From NCBI RefSeq assembly GCF_014898815.1, contig NW_026515460.1, positions 1 to 64,000 on the forward strand: a DNA stretch of 64,000 bases. Reading direction: 5' to 3'. This stretch comes from Panonychus citri. Its lineage: Eukaryota > Arthropoda > Arachnida > Trombidiformes > Tetranychidae. The notes below the pieces were generated by a model. That model was not told where the DNA came from and did no database searches. It was given only the letters and a program-made list of their open reading frames with translations. Shown here piece by piece: positions 48,601 through 61,040 of this stretch. Position 1 is the first letter of the stretch, and each line of letters begins with the position of its first letter. A program made the translations under genes and the position numbers.

Positions 48601-50382
48601 CTCAATTTAATTACTTACTGATTTTCACTAACAGGTACATTTACTGATAATTAAGCTTACTACTTTTATTGAGCTGCAATTAGAGGCTCAAAGGTTTATC
48701 CAATCAATTTGGAAAACACCAATTTAGTGCTTGATTAATATAAAGTAAATTAAATTAGGATAATTTAACCGCAATTAACAATTTAATCCGATAGCAATTT
48801 ATATATTATTATTGTACAAAACTTACCTGTAAAACAGTATGATGATCAACTTGCTCATCATTACAATTGTTGAAATGATTGATTGTAGCAGGAGATCAAA
48901 TTAAATCAAGATAATGTTTCAATTGTTTTTAATCAACAACCAATTTATTCAAAAATAGAACAACTTTTTTTTTCATCCAATTGTACAATACAGGAAAAGG
49001 AAATGATGATGATGATTAGATTAACGATATTGCTCCATATCATAAATATCAACAAACTAATGATAAGTAATAAATTTTTTCCTAATGACAATTAATCTTA
49101 ACTATTGCAGTTATTTTAATGTAACTTTAATTGTGATCACAATTATAATCAACCATCTTCATTAATGGTCAAGTGTAATTGGATTACCTATTCCCATACA
49201 TAACAATTACTATTATTATTATTATTATTTACATGTTATCAAAATATTTCATTTTAACACAATTAACTTAATCATCAGCATCATCAGGATAATTAACTTA
49301 ATCATCTATAAAGGCCTGAAAGTTGATCGTTAATTATGATGATTAGAAAGAGACTTGAAATTTAATTTAATGTTAATTTTTTCCCCATTTTTTGTTTTGT
49401 TTTGTTTACAATCATTGGTTGATTGTATTTTGTTACATAGTTTTAATTGTTAAATTGATTAACTAGTTAATTGTTACAGAATCATGTTAAAATATACATG
49501 AATTAGCATAAAGTTTTACATGTATATTGTTCATAACCATAATCAGAATACACAATTAAATCATGATTAATGAATTTTATTCTCATATTTGATTGTCAAA
49601 CATTCTAACTGATTCTTAATTGTTTGATTACCTTTAATTAATAGAATTAACTGTTATTTACATACCACATAGTCTGTTATTAATCATGATCTTAATCAGG
49701 TTAGATTTTACTTCTCACGAGGATATTAATGAAATGCTCATATTGTTAGAGTGATAAGTTGTTCCAGTAATTGTGATAATTAGTATGATCAGGAAACGAA
49801 AATCAAATTACTGGTATTGTTCATGATCAATATAAGGAAAATGTACCATTCGAAGTGTCATTGATTATTATTAATATAGAATCAACATTTTTAAATGGAA
49901 GCACTTTTCCATTGCCTTATTGGTGATGATAATCAGAATTCTGATACAATGAGAAATCAACAAGTTCATTAAAGAGAGAGAGAGAGAGAGATGATAATGA
50001 TTAGAACGAGGAAACTGATCGAATCCTTTATCTGCTCATCATCAACTCCAATTGAACATTTCTAATTGGGCTCATCCTCTTTTTCACCTTCGTTACAATG
50101 AAAAGTAACTTTATTATTATTATTATTATTGTATCGAAGGAGGTTAATTACGATCAAAACTGACCATCATCTTCTAAATGAAGATGACCAGCCTTCTCTC
50201 TTTTCTTATATATCATTTACTCCACCTCTTTGCAAGAGATGAAGGAGAAAGTGATTCTTTGAAAGTTCGAACTCGAAAGAAAACTTTCTTCTTCTATTCT
50301 ATCAGTGCTAATGACTTTTCTCTTATCTTTATTTTCCATCTTTTCCATTGATAATATCGTATCGATGTTCCTTCGAGTTTAA
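45697..50382. other. Gene-poor intergenic region
   Basis: About 4.7 kb of AT-rich DNA with GAT and TTA repeats (49208-49228, 50110-50130) and a GA tract (49973-49991). I found no exon, RNA gene or inverted-repeat element. Confidence 0.6.
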
Positions 50383-50420
50383 TATAAAAAACCCTAAGTA
50401 ATTAGTCCATGTCGATCAGT
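50383..50420 (+). promoter_or_regulatory. Core promoter of the cuticle protein gene
   Basis: TATAAAAA at 50383-50390 and an arthropod-type initiator TCAGT at 50416-50420, with the initiator A 35 bases after the first T of the TATA box. This predicts a 5' UTR of about 134 bases before the ATG at 50552. Confidence 0.65.
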
Positions 50421-50551
50421 ACAATATTGTAATCAAAGTGTTTCACTTAATCGAATTCTCAAAAAGTTCTAAAAGTTTTCATCGTCACTTTTATTTTTTT
50501 ATTTCGTTTTCGATTTTAAATATCATTTAGTTCCCAACCAATTCAACAGAA

Positions 50552-52675
50552 ATGAAATTTTTTCTACTTACATTGGGTACGTTTCATTTAATTTAATCTA
50601 CAATTAACTTTACATTATCTGTTCCCTCTAATCAAGTGCTTATCGTTATGCTGATAAGTTCGTGTCCATTGTCAATTAAAATCTATTTCAAACTCTAATG
50701 TTGATCTAATCGAATTGTGTATCATCATCATGGATAATAACAATTTAATCGAAACTTTTCTGTTCTTTTTTCAAACTTTTCTCATTTACAGTTTTTCTTT
50801 TATCGATCACCTTTACATTAACCAAACCAAGGGTAAGTTTATCGATATTCAATTGAATAATAATAATAATAATATCGTAATAACAATTTTCTTGAAAGTA
50901 ACTTCCATTTGATTGATTAATTAGACTGGTAAACTATTCACTGTCATGTAAAGATAATAAGTAAGAAAAATTAATTATCATGTAGAGAAGAAAATTTAAA
51001 TTGTTACATTAATTGTTTACGGTTATCGTTAGTACTTTGTCCAAGGTGTAATAGTAAAGTTGAAGGAGGAGAGATGATGATTAAGGAAAAATTTACCTGA
51101 TTTTCATCATGATTATCATGATTTCGAGCCTGATCAATGTTGATTTTTAGCTTTAGTTAATCGTAAGTGTGAGACTTGATTATTTTTTCTTGTTGTTCCT
51201 CTAATCAAGTAGATTTACTGTTTACTAATTTAATTTATGCTTCTGTGTATCTGTTTAATATTAAAACTGCTACAAAATCTTAATCAACATACTAATCATA
51301 CGTAACATTATTAATGATTATACATTTACAATGATTTAATTCAATTCAATTGAAAGGCTTTTCTCATGATTACAAGTTGATAATTTAAACTTGATCATCT
51401 CATGGATACATGATGATGATTAGGAAATGTTATTCTTTACATCCTTTTGTATATTTCTCTTGGAAATTTAATTAATTTGACAATCAAAGTAACAATTTTC
51501 ATCTCAAATTGACATTTCAATTAAAGGATTCATCTCAATTATTAAGTTTCTTTATTGTTGAGAACATCAATTAAATTGTTAATTCTTATGTTTACAGTTT
51601 CTGTCAGGTAACAATTAACTTGAAACTGTATCAAAATGTATGTTATTTAAAAGAAAGAAAAACTTTTTAACAGTTAATTAATTGTAATCAAAACGGATAC
51701 AGACACTTAATTAAATCTCATGTTTTATGTCTGTTTGTTGCATTAACGATAAGATTAAGTACTCAGATTAAGCTTTGATGAATTGCAATCAGGTTAAGAT
51801 TAAGAGAGGACATTTTTTAAGTGGACACACTTAATGATGGTCATCATTAACTTTTTTTTTAAATCTCAAATTGTTTCGATATTTATTTTGATGAAAATCA
51901 ATTGGTTGATTTCTTGGTGATCTTATTTTTTGTTTAACATGATATCAGATGAAAAGGTCACCCTATGAATTAGCCATGGATTATGATAAACTATTGGGTG
52001 GACCATTGAAGGAAACCTTTTCATGTGAAGGATTAAGATTTGGTTATTATGCTGATATGGACAATGATTGTAAGATATTTCATATCTGTCACCCTCGACA
52101 ATTAGCTGATGGATCAGGAATCATGGAGCATTACAGTTTTATCTGTGGAAATCAAACTGTTTTCAATCAATTCTCGCAAACATGTTCACATCCAGATGAT
52201 GCGATTCCATGTGAACAATCAAGGTAACAAATTTATTGAATTTAACTCAAATATCAATCAATCTTTAATCTCACAAGTTAATCTGTCAAAGCCTATGAGA
52301 TCATATTGAAACTTTATTAATACTTTTAATCTAAAGAAATAACAATCAGCAGGATACTTAACTTAATGGTTTCGATCTGAAAAAAACGATCGCAGGTATT
52401 AAGATGATACAATCATTTGAATCAATATATAGCTCAGTAATTTATTCAATTTTCAATATGTTCGTACAGTTTTTTAACTGCCTGAGGGTTTGAAGGAAAA
52501 ATACATTCGATTCCATCAGAAAATCAAATTAATTGGTTTTGTTTTCATTCTCAGGGACTTTTACTATCTCAATGAACGTTATGGCGTTGAAGATGAAAAC
52601 TTTCACCGAGACGAAGATGTTAACGCTTACAATAATATCGTTGCTGAATATGGATCTAGAAAAAGAAGTGGATAA
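50552..52675 (+). CDS. CPAP1-type cuticle protein, one chitin-binding peritrophin-A domain
   Basis: Exons 50552-50576, 50792-50832, 51949-52223 and 52555-52675 join in phase 1, 0 and 2 to 153 residues. The first two exons give the signal peptide MKFFLLTLVFLLSITFTLTK. A single type-2 chitin-binding domain follows (about residues 46-110) with six Cys in the expected order: FSCEG, DNDCKIFHIC, FICGNQTVFNQ, TCSHP, IPCEQS; the YYADM..CKIFHIC aromatic pattern is typical. The last exon encodes DFYYLNERYG and an acidic tail ending RKRSG. CPAP1 proteins are secreted by epidermis and bind chitin in exoskeleton or trachea. AATAAA lies at 52856-52861. The last exon has a second copy at 61475. Confidence 0.92.
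50833..51948 (+). other. Cuticle gene intron 2
   Basis: No exon or element seen. AT-rich with ATCATGAT words. Confidence 0.7.
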
Positions 52676-52970
52676 ACGAAATGAATATCAATTGGATCGA
52701 GTAAGCCCATGGGTTCATTTGATGGTCTATCAATTTGCTCTATTCAAACCGTAGGTTAATTAGATAATTTTCTCAGAAGTCGATCGGAATATTTCAACTT
52801 TTTTTCAAGTTTTGTGAATTTGTAATTGTACAAAAAAATAACCCAATCAATTGAAAATAAAATCGTTCTTGCTTTAGTAACTGACTCTTTCGAAATCCAA
52901 GCTTCTAAGAACAGCACTCAAACAAGAGACCAAAGTGATCTTGATTTGGTTATTAGTCCCATTCAGCTTG

Positions 52971-54200
52971 CTAAAAGTTTCCAAAAACCAAAGGATATCG
53001 TTTTGTCAATTTCATGGTAAGATGTTCAATGATAAATGCGAAAAACGCGAGAGAATTAAGTGACAAATAAAGATAAAGCAACCCAGAGAAATTAGAATAG
53101 TTAATTGGCCGATATGAACTTTGAGGTTGAGTATTAAGCTTTTCGAAGCGCCAACATTGTGTATATTTTTTACTTATCCAAGGACCCTGAAACTTGCTTT
53201 GAGTTTGAGCGTAAGAGGTAGACAAAAGCCTTTGATCGATACTTGCATATGAACATTTAACAATCCAACGTTTCTTATAATGATTCGTGGTGTTATAAAT
53301 GAATGCATACAAATCTTCATAATAGTAAAGTTTTCCAAGATGGTAGAGAAAATCATTAACTCCATTCATTTGCGTCTTTGTGAAACAAAATGATTGTAAC
53401 ATTATTGATACAAAGCTACCTGTACCAAAATGTGGTAAAATTGGTTTATTTAAATTAGCGGGAAAATACTTGGAGAGTCCCCTTGCTGTAATAGAAACGA
53501 GTGGATTTGATAAGCCATACATTTCATTCACTCGCGCCCAACAATTGTACCCGGCAAAAGCAGTGCAATTAACTTCGGGTCGAGAATGCAAGTCAGCCAA
53601 TTTGTTAAGTGGTGGTGGTAGTAATGATATCGAGTATTGAGTCGTGAACGATGCCGAAAATAGGTGGAAAATGTAGTGAACAGCAAATGAACAAGAAAGA
53701 AACAAGAGTAAACCAAATTTACTCTTAATCAGTAATAGAAACTTTCGGAGTCGAGATTTTCCATTTTCAGTTGCATTTATCGAATATGATCTCATGAAAT
53801 CTACAACCAAGCCAAGAATGAACAACAACGAGATGAGCAGGTAAACAGAATAATCGATGATTTCAAATGCAGATAGAATTCCCTTGTTAATTGTAGGGGT
53901 AGATGAGTTTGGATAGAGATTCAAGAAGACACAATAGTCATTCATTACTACTGGACTTATAGTAACATTGGTCAATCCATAGCTAAACTCATGAATATAG
54001 CTTGGCCGAAGAATCATGTCATAATTTCCCGATAAAAAAATTGAAAGGTCACTTTCATCTTCACGGCTCTTCGGAATAGAAAGTTCTATTGGAACGTTGC
54101 CTAAGATATCGTATATAATGAAAAGCAAAATTTGTTGGGCTTTCGAAGCTTCTCCGTGGAAAGGGAACAGAACCTTAAAAGGATCTTGAGTGAAATTCAT
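52971..54200 (-). CDS. IR-like three-TM receptor family member E, intact
   Basis: 409 residues from the family start MNFTQDPFKV; intronless. Residues 1-115 form an S1-like half (LGNVPIELS, LSGNYDMI, FSYGLTNVTISPV, DYCVFLNLYPNSS). The first membrane segment is about 116-136, the second 162-182 (FGLLLFLSCSFAVHYIFHLF) running into SASFTTQYSISLLPPPLNKLADL, which matches the M3 SYTANLAAFLT-plus-S2 start of ionotropic receptors. The S2-like half has conserved Cys (VNCTAF, VKCSYAS, TQCWRFEKL) and KKRW. A last membrane segment near 380-400 gives the S1-M1-M3-S2-M4 order. Only about 25 residues separate the first two segments, too few for a normal pore loop. Chemosensory ionotropic receptor is my best guess; no functional proof. 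It is convergent with the cuticle gene. Confidence 0.72.
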   Translation of the reverse strand: MNFTQDPFKVLFPFHGEASKAQQILLFIIYDILGNVPIELSIPKSREDESDLSIFLSGNYDMILRPSYIHEFSYGLTNVTISPVVMNDYCVFLNLYPNSSTPTINKGILSAFEIIDYSVYLLISLLFILGLVVDFMRSYSINATENGKSRLRKFLLLIKSKFGLLLFLSCSFAVHYIFHLFSASFTTQYSISLLPPPLNKLADLHSRPEVNCTAFAGYNCWARVNEMYGLSNPLVSITARGLSKYFPANLNKPILPHFGTGSFVSIMLQSFCFTKTQMNGVNDFLYHLGKLYYYEDLYAFIYNTTNHYKKRWIVKCSYASIDQRLLSTSYAQTQSKFQGPWISKKYTQCWRFEKLNTQPQSSYRPINYSNFSGLLYLYLSLNSLAFFAFIIEHLTMKLTKRYPLVFGNF

Positions 54201-54659
54201 TTTTATCTGAACATCAAAAGCAAAGAATAAGATAAAATGATCGGAAGGCTTCAGTTTCACTTCAAAGATTTTTGTCCGAGTTCATTTTTTGTCTATTATA
54301 TTAATCGAACTGTTATCCCAACTTGCACCCTTCATGTATGATTTTACGATTAAATGCTTTTAAAGTGATTAATTTTAGAATTTTCTGTCATTGTCATTAG
54401 GTTTCCCACTATCACGACCATAAACCTTGTCAACACCTTCATCAAACTAATTCTTTTGATTGATGTTAATGATGAGTTTTTCTCAGTCAGGCTAGTTTAT
54501 CATTAAACGGAGATGAAAAGTCAATTTTTATTTATTATTAAGTATTCTCTGACTATTTCAATGAAAAATGCGTATTTAGCAAACATTACAATTCTTCACT
54601 AGATTGTCCAAGGTATTAACCACGTTCAATAAGTGTTTTATTTGGAAGTTCAGATAAAA
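54201..54659. other. Divergent 5' flanks of two IR-like copies
   Basis: Holds the conserved family block for member E (TATGATTTTACGATTAAATG at 54337). The plus-strand fragment at 54660 starts at the right edge. Confidence 0.55.
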
Positions 54660-54957
54660 ATGAATTTCACTCAAGATCCTTTTAAAGTTTTCGTGGCTTT
54701 GTACGACCAGGGCCAATCTATGTACGGGAAATTTATGGTTTTCATTGTATCTAATTTTTTTAGGAAACGTTCCAATAGAAAATTTATTTATTCCTGAGAG
54801 CCGTGAAAATGAAAGTCGCCTCTCAATCTTTTTATCGGGAAATTATGACCTGATGTATGAAGAAAACAATATACGTGATTTTAGCTATGGATTAATCAAT
54901 TTAACGATAGGTAAAATAGAAATGAATAGCTATCGCGCCTTCTTGAACTTCTCAATA
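54660..54957 (+). pseudogene. N-terminal IR-like fragment F on the opposite strand
   Basis: ATG at 54660 (MNFTQDPFKVFVALYDQ) reads to SNFF, where an extra T shifts the frame; the shifted frame continues GNVPIENLFIPESRENES and LSGNYDLMYEENN to a stop at 54957. Nothing beyond the S1-like half remains. It faces member E head to head. Confidence 0.85.
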
Positions 54958-55021
54958 TAAACTAAAACTATAAAACTTTTCAATATAAATTTTTATCCTT
55001 TTATTATGAAAATTTAGCTTG

Positions 55022-56271
55022 TTAAATGTTTCCAAACACCAGTGAACATCGATTGTTGAGTTTCATAATGAGATGTTCAATGATAAAGACGCAAAATGTT
55101 AGGAAATTAAGAAATGCATAAAGATACAGAAAATCAACGTAATTAGAATAGTTAGTTGGTTGGTATGAACTTTCAGGCTGGGTATTCAGCTTTTCGGTGC
55201 GCCAACATTGTGGATAATTTTTTCTCAACCAGGGACCATAAATCTTTCTAAGAGCTCGAGCGTAAGTGGCAGTCCAAAGCCCTTGATCGATACTTGCATA
55301 TGAACATTTAATAATCCAACGTTTCTTGTAATGATTCGTAGTGTTATAAATGAGTGAATACAAATCTTCATAATAGTGACCTGTACCAGTATGGTAAAGA
55401 AAATTATTGACCCCATGGTTTGTTAGCTTTACTATACAAAATTGTGTTAAAACTGATGAAACCAAATAGTCTATACCAAAATGTGACAGAATTGGTTTGT
55501 CAAGTTTGTTGGGAAAATATTCATAAAATTTGGAGCTTGAAATAGAAATGAGAGGATTTGAAAAGCCATATATCTCATCCACTCGCTCCAGGCAAGGGAG
55601 ATCGGCAAAAGTAGTGCAGTTAACTCTGTGGTTGAGGTATAAGTCAGACCATTTGTTGACTGGTGGGGCTCGAAGGGATATCGAGTATTCGGTCGTGAAC
55701 GATGTTGAAAATAAATGGAAAATGTAATGACCAGAAAATGAACAAGAAAGAAACAAGACTAAACCAAATTTACTCTTAATCAGCAATAGAAACTTTTGGA
55801 GTCGATATTTGTTAATATTCTCGTTTCTATCTCCAATTATCGAAATTGATCGAATGGAACGTATCATTAAACCAAGAATAAACAAAAGTGAGATGAGAAG
55901 GTAAACTGAATAATCGATGATTTCAAATGATGATAAAATTCCTTTGTCAATCGAAGGGGCTGACGAGTTTGGATAGAAGTTCAAGAAGGCGCAATAGCTA
56001 CTCTTTAACACTGGACTCATAGTCACATTGGTCAATCCATAGCTGAACTCATGGATGTTTTTTTCCCTAAACATCAGGTCATAATTTCCCGATAAAAGAA
56101 TCGAGAGATGACTTTCATTTGCACGATTCTCTGGAATAAATGTAAATTCTACTGGAACGTTGCCTAAAATGTTGGAAAAGCAAGGAACAAACTAAACATC
56201 TCACTTTTCGGATTTAAATCCTTTTTGAAAACGGTGTAGAAAATTTGAAAATAATCTTGAGTGAAATTCAT
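55022..56271 (-). pseudogene. IR-like family member G, one frameshift
   Basis: Family start at 56271 (MNFTQDYFQIFY). A one-base shift at about 56165-56180 (LAFP|SNILGNVPVEFTF) separates the first 35 codons from a long intact frame down to 55022 with all three membrane segments, SFTTEYSISLRAPP, KKRWIIKCSYAS and PQCWRTEKLNT. Length 416 codons plus two bases. The long part is well preserved, so loss is recent or the shift is an assembly error. Confidence 0.78.
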
Positions 56272-56935
56272 TTTCATCTGAGCTTCGAAATAAAAATTTC
56301 AGTCAAAACTTAAACTTTCGAGAGTAAATTCAAAATGATCCAAAGGTTTTAGTTTCTCTCCGATGATTTTCTTCATTTTATTTTATTGATTAGATTTTCA
56401 TTTCACCTTTCATCAATTAATTATGATTCTTCAATTAAATTCCTTTAATATCATCAATACTATGTTTCCATGCTCTACCAACAATCGATAATTTAGTTGA
56501 CACAATTGCCAACGAAAATTTCATAAAGCTTTCAGGCAACGATTTTCAAGCTATTGGAAACAAAATAACATATTAATTATTAATATTTACTAATAGTTAA
56601 TCGAATCATAATATTATCACTATTCTAAGTTATTAGATGAGAAGTTCGATCTGATAGAACTTCATTATTTTGACATTTCTTGGTCCAATGTTGTAATAGA
56701 TACAACTTCTAATATCGAGTAAATTGATCGACTGTAACTCCATCTTTTTAAGCCAAATCTAATTAGAACAAAAGTTAAAATCAATACAATCGTTAGAACC
56801 ATATCTTTCATCATATTAATTATTTCTCTGTTATTATTTTTGTATAGATGATTTTTTATTTAAAACAACCTGAAGTATCAATCGAGCTTCTAGTATGAAC
56901 GAGACCGAAATGACCAAGCGATTTGATAATTAGTT
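56272..56935. other. 5' flank of member G and 3' flank of member H
   Basis: A diverged family block (TTATGATTCTTCAATTAAAT) sits at 56421. 56880-56950 is the shared IR-like 3' flank, also seen at 52905-52985 and 61990-62090. Confidence 0.55.
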
Positions 56936-59407
56936 TCACCCAGCTTGCTGAAGGTTTCCAAAAACCAAAGGATATCGTTTTGTCAATTTCATGGTAAGAT
57001 GTTCAATGATAAATGCGAAAAACGCGAGAGAATTAAGTGACAAATAAAGATAAAGCAACCCAGAGAAATTAGAATAGTTAATTGGTCGATATGAACTTTG
57101 AGGTTGAGTATTAAGCTTTTCGAAGCGCCAACATTGTGGATAATCTTTTCTTATCAAAGGACCAAAAATCTTGATATAAACTCGATCTGAGGTAACAGCC
57201 CAATATCCTTGATCAATACTTGCGTATAAACATTTCATAATCCAACGTTTCTTATGAGGGTTCTTGGTGTTATAAATGAGTGCATACAAATCTTCATAAT
57301 ATTGACGTGTACCAGCATGGTAAAGAAAATTATTGACCCCATGGTTATCCAGCTTTGCCACACAAAACAGTAGTGAAAATGATAAGAAAAAATTGTGTTG
57401 AAAAAAAAGTGGTAAAATTGGTTTATCAAGATTTTGGCCAAAATATTCGAAAACTGCACTTGTGATAGGAATGAGGGGATTTGAAAAGCCATATTCTTCA
57501 TTCACTCGCCCCAGGCAAATGGACGGGTCGAGAGTGATGCAATTAACTCTAGGATGTGAATTTAGGTCAGACCATTTGTTGATTGGAGGTGGTCGTAAGG
57601 ATATCGAGTATTCAGTCGTGAACGATGTTGAAAATAGATGGAAAATATAGTGACCAGAAAATAAACAAGACTAAACCAAAGGAGGATGGTCGCCGAATTT
57701 TAGTTTTGAGTTAAGAGTTGAAACTTTTTGTATTTGTAGAACCACAAATATGAAGTCCAAATATATTTATTTTTTTCTGATCTGATCAGTAGTTTTCGAG
57801 AAAATCGAGTTCGAAGTTAAAACTTCAGGTCACTTTTTCTCAGCAACGATGAGTTTTTAGATCATGAAATTTTTATTTTATCGACAACTTTTCATGCCCT
57901 TACAGAAAATTAAATTTGTTTTGGTAAAAAAATATCCAAAGTGCTCCGGCCACAATTCCGTTGTATTTAAATAAATGGACGGCGATTAGTCCCAAGTGTC
58001 GAGAATGATCTGAAACTTATTTTTGAGGCTATCCTAGTATGGGTTAACATCGTGGATCGAGCACTTTTTTCATTTGATCAACAGTTTTACCGGAATGAGA
58101 AAGTGGCCTTTGATCTTCAAGGGCTAATATCTCCGAAACTAAAATACTTGGAGATGTCTAAATAAGTCAAATCACCGTCATTTAACCAAGGCTATCAGGA
58201 GCAATAGTTTTTTGGCCTTAAAAAGTGATGGTCTAGCTGAGACTAAAGTTAATTAAAATTTATACTACACTCAAGTTATAAACACCCAAATGTTTTATGC
58301 TTGCTCGAATGAAATATTATTTCATCAAATGATGTCAAACAATTTATAGCAAAAGTGACTGTATTTTAAGGCCAAAAAACTATTGCTCCTGATAGCCTTG
58401 GTTAAATGACGGTGATTTGACTTATTTAGACATCTCCAAGTATTTTAGTTTCGGAGATATTAGCCCTTGAAGATCAAAGGCCACTTTCTCATTCCGGTAA
58501 AACTGTTGATCAAATGAAAAAAGTGCTCGATCCACAATGTTAACCCATACTAGGATAGCCTCAAAAATAAGTTTCAGATCATTCTCGACACTTGGGACTA
58601 ATCACCGTCCATTTATTTAAATACAACGGAATTGTGGCCGGAGCACTTTGGATATTTTTTTACCAAAACAAATTTAATTTTCTGTAAGGGCATGAAAAGT
58701 TGTCGATAAAATAAAAATTTCATGATCTAAAAACTCATCGTTGCTGAGAAAAAGTGACCTGAAGTTTTAACTTCGAACTCGATTTTCTCGAAAACTACTG
58801 ATCAGATCAGAAAAAAATAAATATATTTGGACTTCATATTTGTGGTTCTACAAATACAAAAAGTTTCAACTCTTAACTCAAAACTAAAATTCGGCGACCA
58901 TCCTCCTTTACTTTTAATCAGTAATAGAAACTTTCGGAGTCGAGATTGTCCATTTTCAGCTGCATTTATCGAATATGATCTCATGAAATATATAACCAAT
59001 AAAAAACAAGAATGAACAACAATGAGATGAGCAGGTAAACAGAATAATCGATGATTTCAAATGCTGATAGAATTCCCTTGTTAATTGAAGGGGTGGACGA
59101 GTTTGGATAGTAATTCAAGAAGACACAATAGTCACTCATTACTACTGTACTTATAGTAACATTGGTCAATCCATAGCTAAGCGTACGTTTAAATTCTCTC
59201 CTTGAAGTCATGTCATAATTTCCCGATTGCAGAATCGAAAGGTTAGTTTGATTTGCATTCTTCAGAATCATTGAGAATTCTATTGGAACGTTGCCTAAAA
59301 TATTAGATGCAACTAAAAACTTAATTTTCGAGTCAGGATCGAAACGAGTCAGGATCCTGTCCATCCAAACCGTAAAAAACTTTAATAGGATCTTGAGTGA
59401 AATTCAT
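56936..59407 (-). pseudogene. IR-like family member H, split by a 1.2-kb foldback element
   Basis: The N-terminal part (59407-58910) and the C-terminal part (57677-56936) are separated by the inserted element at 57681-58906, which landed just before the FGLLLFLSC membrane segment. There are further breaks: a 16-bp tandem duplication (GATCCTGACTCGTTTC) near 59335-59365 and an indel near 59003 in the first membrane segment. The C-terminal frame ends with an extra LQQAG. Clearly dead. Confidence 0.88.
57681..58906. mobile_element. 1.2-kb foldback element inserted in IR-like member H
   Basis: Starts GGAGGATGGTCGCCGAATTT and ends with the complement. The arms of about 540 bp are nearly perfect inverted copies around a spacer of about 130 bp (58220-58360). 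It is bordered by AAA on the left and TTT on the right. Intact paralogues read AAATTT at this place (e.g. 53718), so the element sits exactly between AAA and TTT without a visible target duplication. The related older copy at 44936 has the same borders. No protein is encoded. Confidence 0.88.
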
Positions 59408-59573
59408 TTTTATCTGAACTTCGAAACAAAAATTTCAAGGAAAACTACATCGAAAGTAAAGAGTAAGTTAAATTATCGACTGGTTTCAGTTTCTTTTCAA
59501 AGATTTCCTCTAAAAATTCCAAATTCATTTTCTATCTATTAATCGAATTGTTGTCACAATTTTCACCATTCAT

Positions 59574-59600
59574 TTATGATTTTACGATTAAATGCTTTTA
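59574..59600 (-). promoter_or_regulatory. Conserved 5' block of the IR-like family (copy H)
   Basis: TTATGATTTTACGATTAAAT plus GCTTTTA, identical to copy B, about 165-195 bases upstream of the ATG at 59407. Confidence 0.45.
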
Positions 59601-59777
59601 GTATGATTAATTTTCAAATTTTCCATCTTTGATATTAGGTTTTCTACTATTATAAAGACCACAAACCCTACCAACACCTTGATTGATGATTTTTCTCAGT
59701 TAGAGACGAAAACATCAATTTATACAAATTATCAAGTATTCTCTGACTGCACGTTAAGAGTGTGTGTTCTTTACTAC

Positions 59778-61040
59778 CTAATATTGACCACGTTCAATGA
59801 GTGAGGAGGCATGAGACTTGAATCTTGACTTGATCTCTTTTGCAAAACATTCAATTAAGAAAACTGTTGTTGCAAAACTGCTCAGCGAAAGAGTCCAAGT
59901 TAGTATATCGACGATATTTGGAAAAGCAATTGGATGGTATGAACTTCTGGCCTGTAAACTTGAGTCTCTAATGTGATTGCATTGACCGTCGGTCAGTTTG
60001 ATGTCATAATATGTTCTATGAAATATTCTTAAAGTCCGACCATAAGCTAAGCGACAATATCCGTTCTCTATACAAGAATAAGATCTCTTGATGAGCCATC
60101 TCTTTTTTTCGTCCATCAAATACTTATTGTAAACCAATACCGAACTCGTTTCATAATAGGTGAGTGAACTGGAATGAACATAGAAATTTTGTCTTTTCTT
60201 TAAAAGTCCAACTCTACAAAATGTGTAAATCAATAGACTATAAAAGGAACTTGACTCGAAAATACTTATTAGATGTTTATCAAAATTTTCTTTCAAGTAT
60301 TGTTCTAGTTTCTGTAGGTTGATAGGAACTATCGGATTCGATTTACCAAAATAGATACTCGAATAATAGAAACAGTCGAAGTTTTTGAAGGCAACACATT
60401 CAACTTTAGAACGAGAGAGTAGATCAGGAAGTTTGGTGATTGGCTTCGGGCGAAATATTATCGAATATTCTGTTGTAAAAGATGTCGAAAGTAGATGTAA
60501 TAAATAATGGATAGAGAAACTGAATGATATTAAAAGTAATAGACCAAAATGACCACGAATTTTAAACAGAAACCAATTGTTTAAATATCTTCGATACTTG
60601 ATGAACTTGTATGAATGAGAGCGGATGAAATATATTATAATTCCAAGGAATGATAGAAACATAATAAAGACATAAACTTGGTGATCGATAATCTCAAGTG
60701 AAGATAATAATCCTTTGCTAGTTGAACCAGTTGATGATTTTGGGTAAATGTTAGTGAATTGACACCATTGACTGGACAGAACTGGACTCAAGGAAATGTT
60801 TTCAGGTATCGCCTTGAAAAAGTTTAGCACAAGAGGTGGGAAAAGTAAATCATTCTGATTTGTTCCGATAGCGTCTATGAATGACATGTTACACATTTCA
60901 CTTTTCAAGCAAGAAGTCCAGTTAACGGAAACATCACTCAAAATATTATATAAATAAAGACTGAGACGAACTCTGATCAAAGAATTGGATAAATCGGTAT
61001 TCGGACTGTGTACTATCAAAGAGTTTCCACTAAAATTCAT
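59778..61040 (-). CDS. IR-like three-TM receptor family member I, intact and divergent
   Basis: 420 residues from ATG 61040 (MNFSGNSLIVHSP), intronless, no break. Same architecture as member E: an S1-like half ending FTNIYPKSST, membrane segments VYVFIMFLSFLGIIIYFI and FGLLLLISFSFSIHYLLHLL, STSFTTEYSIIFRPKPITKLPDL, an S2-like half with KKRWLIKRSYSCIENGYC and a last segment ILTWTLSLSSFATTVFLIECF. Much of the sequence differs from its neighbours, while the SFTTEYSI and KKRW motifs are kept, so it is an older paralogue under constraint. It resembles member C in the C-YC motif (SYSCIENGYC / SYSCAEQGYC). Confidence 0.72.
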   Translation of the reverse strand: MNFSGNSLIVHSPNTDLSNSLIRVRLSLYLYNILSDVSVNWTSCLKSEMCNMSFIDAIGTNQNDLLFPPLVLNFFKAIPENISLSPVLSSQWCQFTNIYPKSSTGSTSKGLLSSLEIIDHQVYVFIMFLSFLGIIIYFIRSHSYKFIKYRRYLNNWFLFKIRGHFGLLLLISFSFSIHYLLHLLSTSFTTEYSIIFRPKPITKLPDLLSRSKVECVAFKNFDCFYYSSIYFGKSNPIVPINLQKLEQYLKENFDKHLISIFESSSFYSLLIYTFCRVGLLKKRQNFYVHSSSLTYYETSSVLVYNKYLMDEKKRWLIKRSYSCIENGYCRLAYGRTLRIFHRTYYDIKLTDGQCNHIRDSSLQARSSYHPIAFPNIVDILTWTLSLSSFATTVFLIECFAKEIKSRFKSHASSLIERGQY

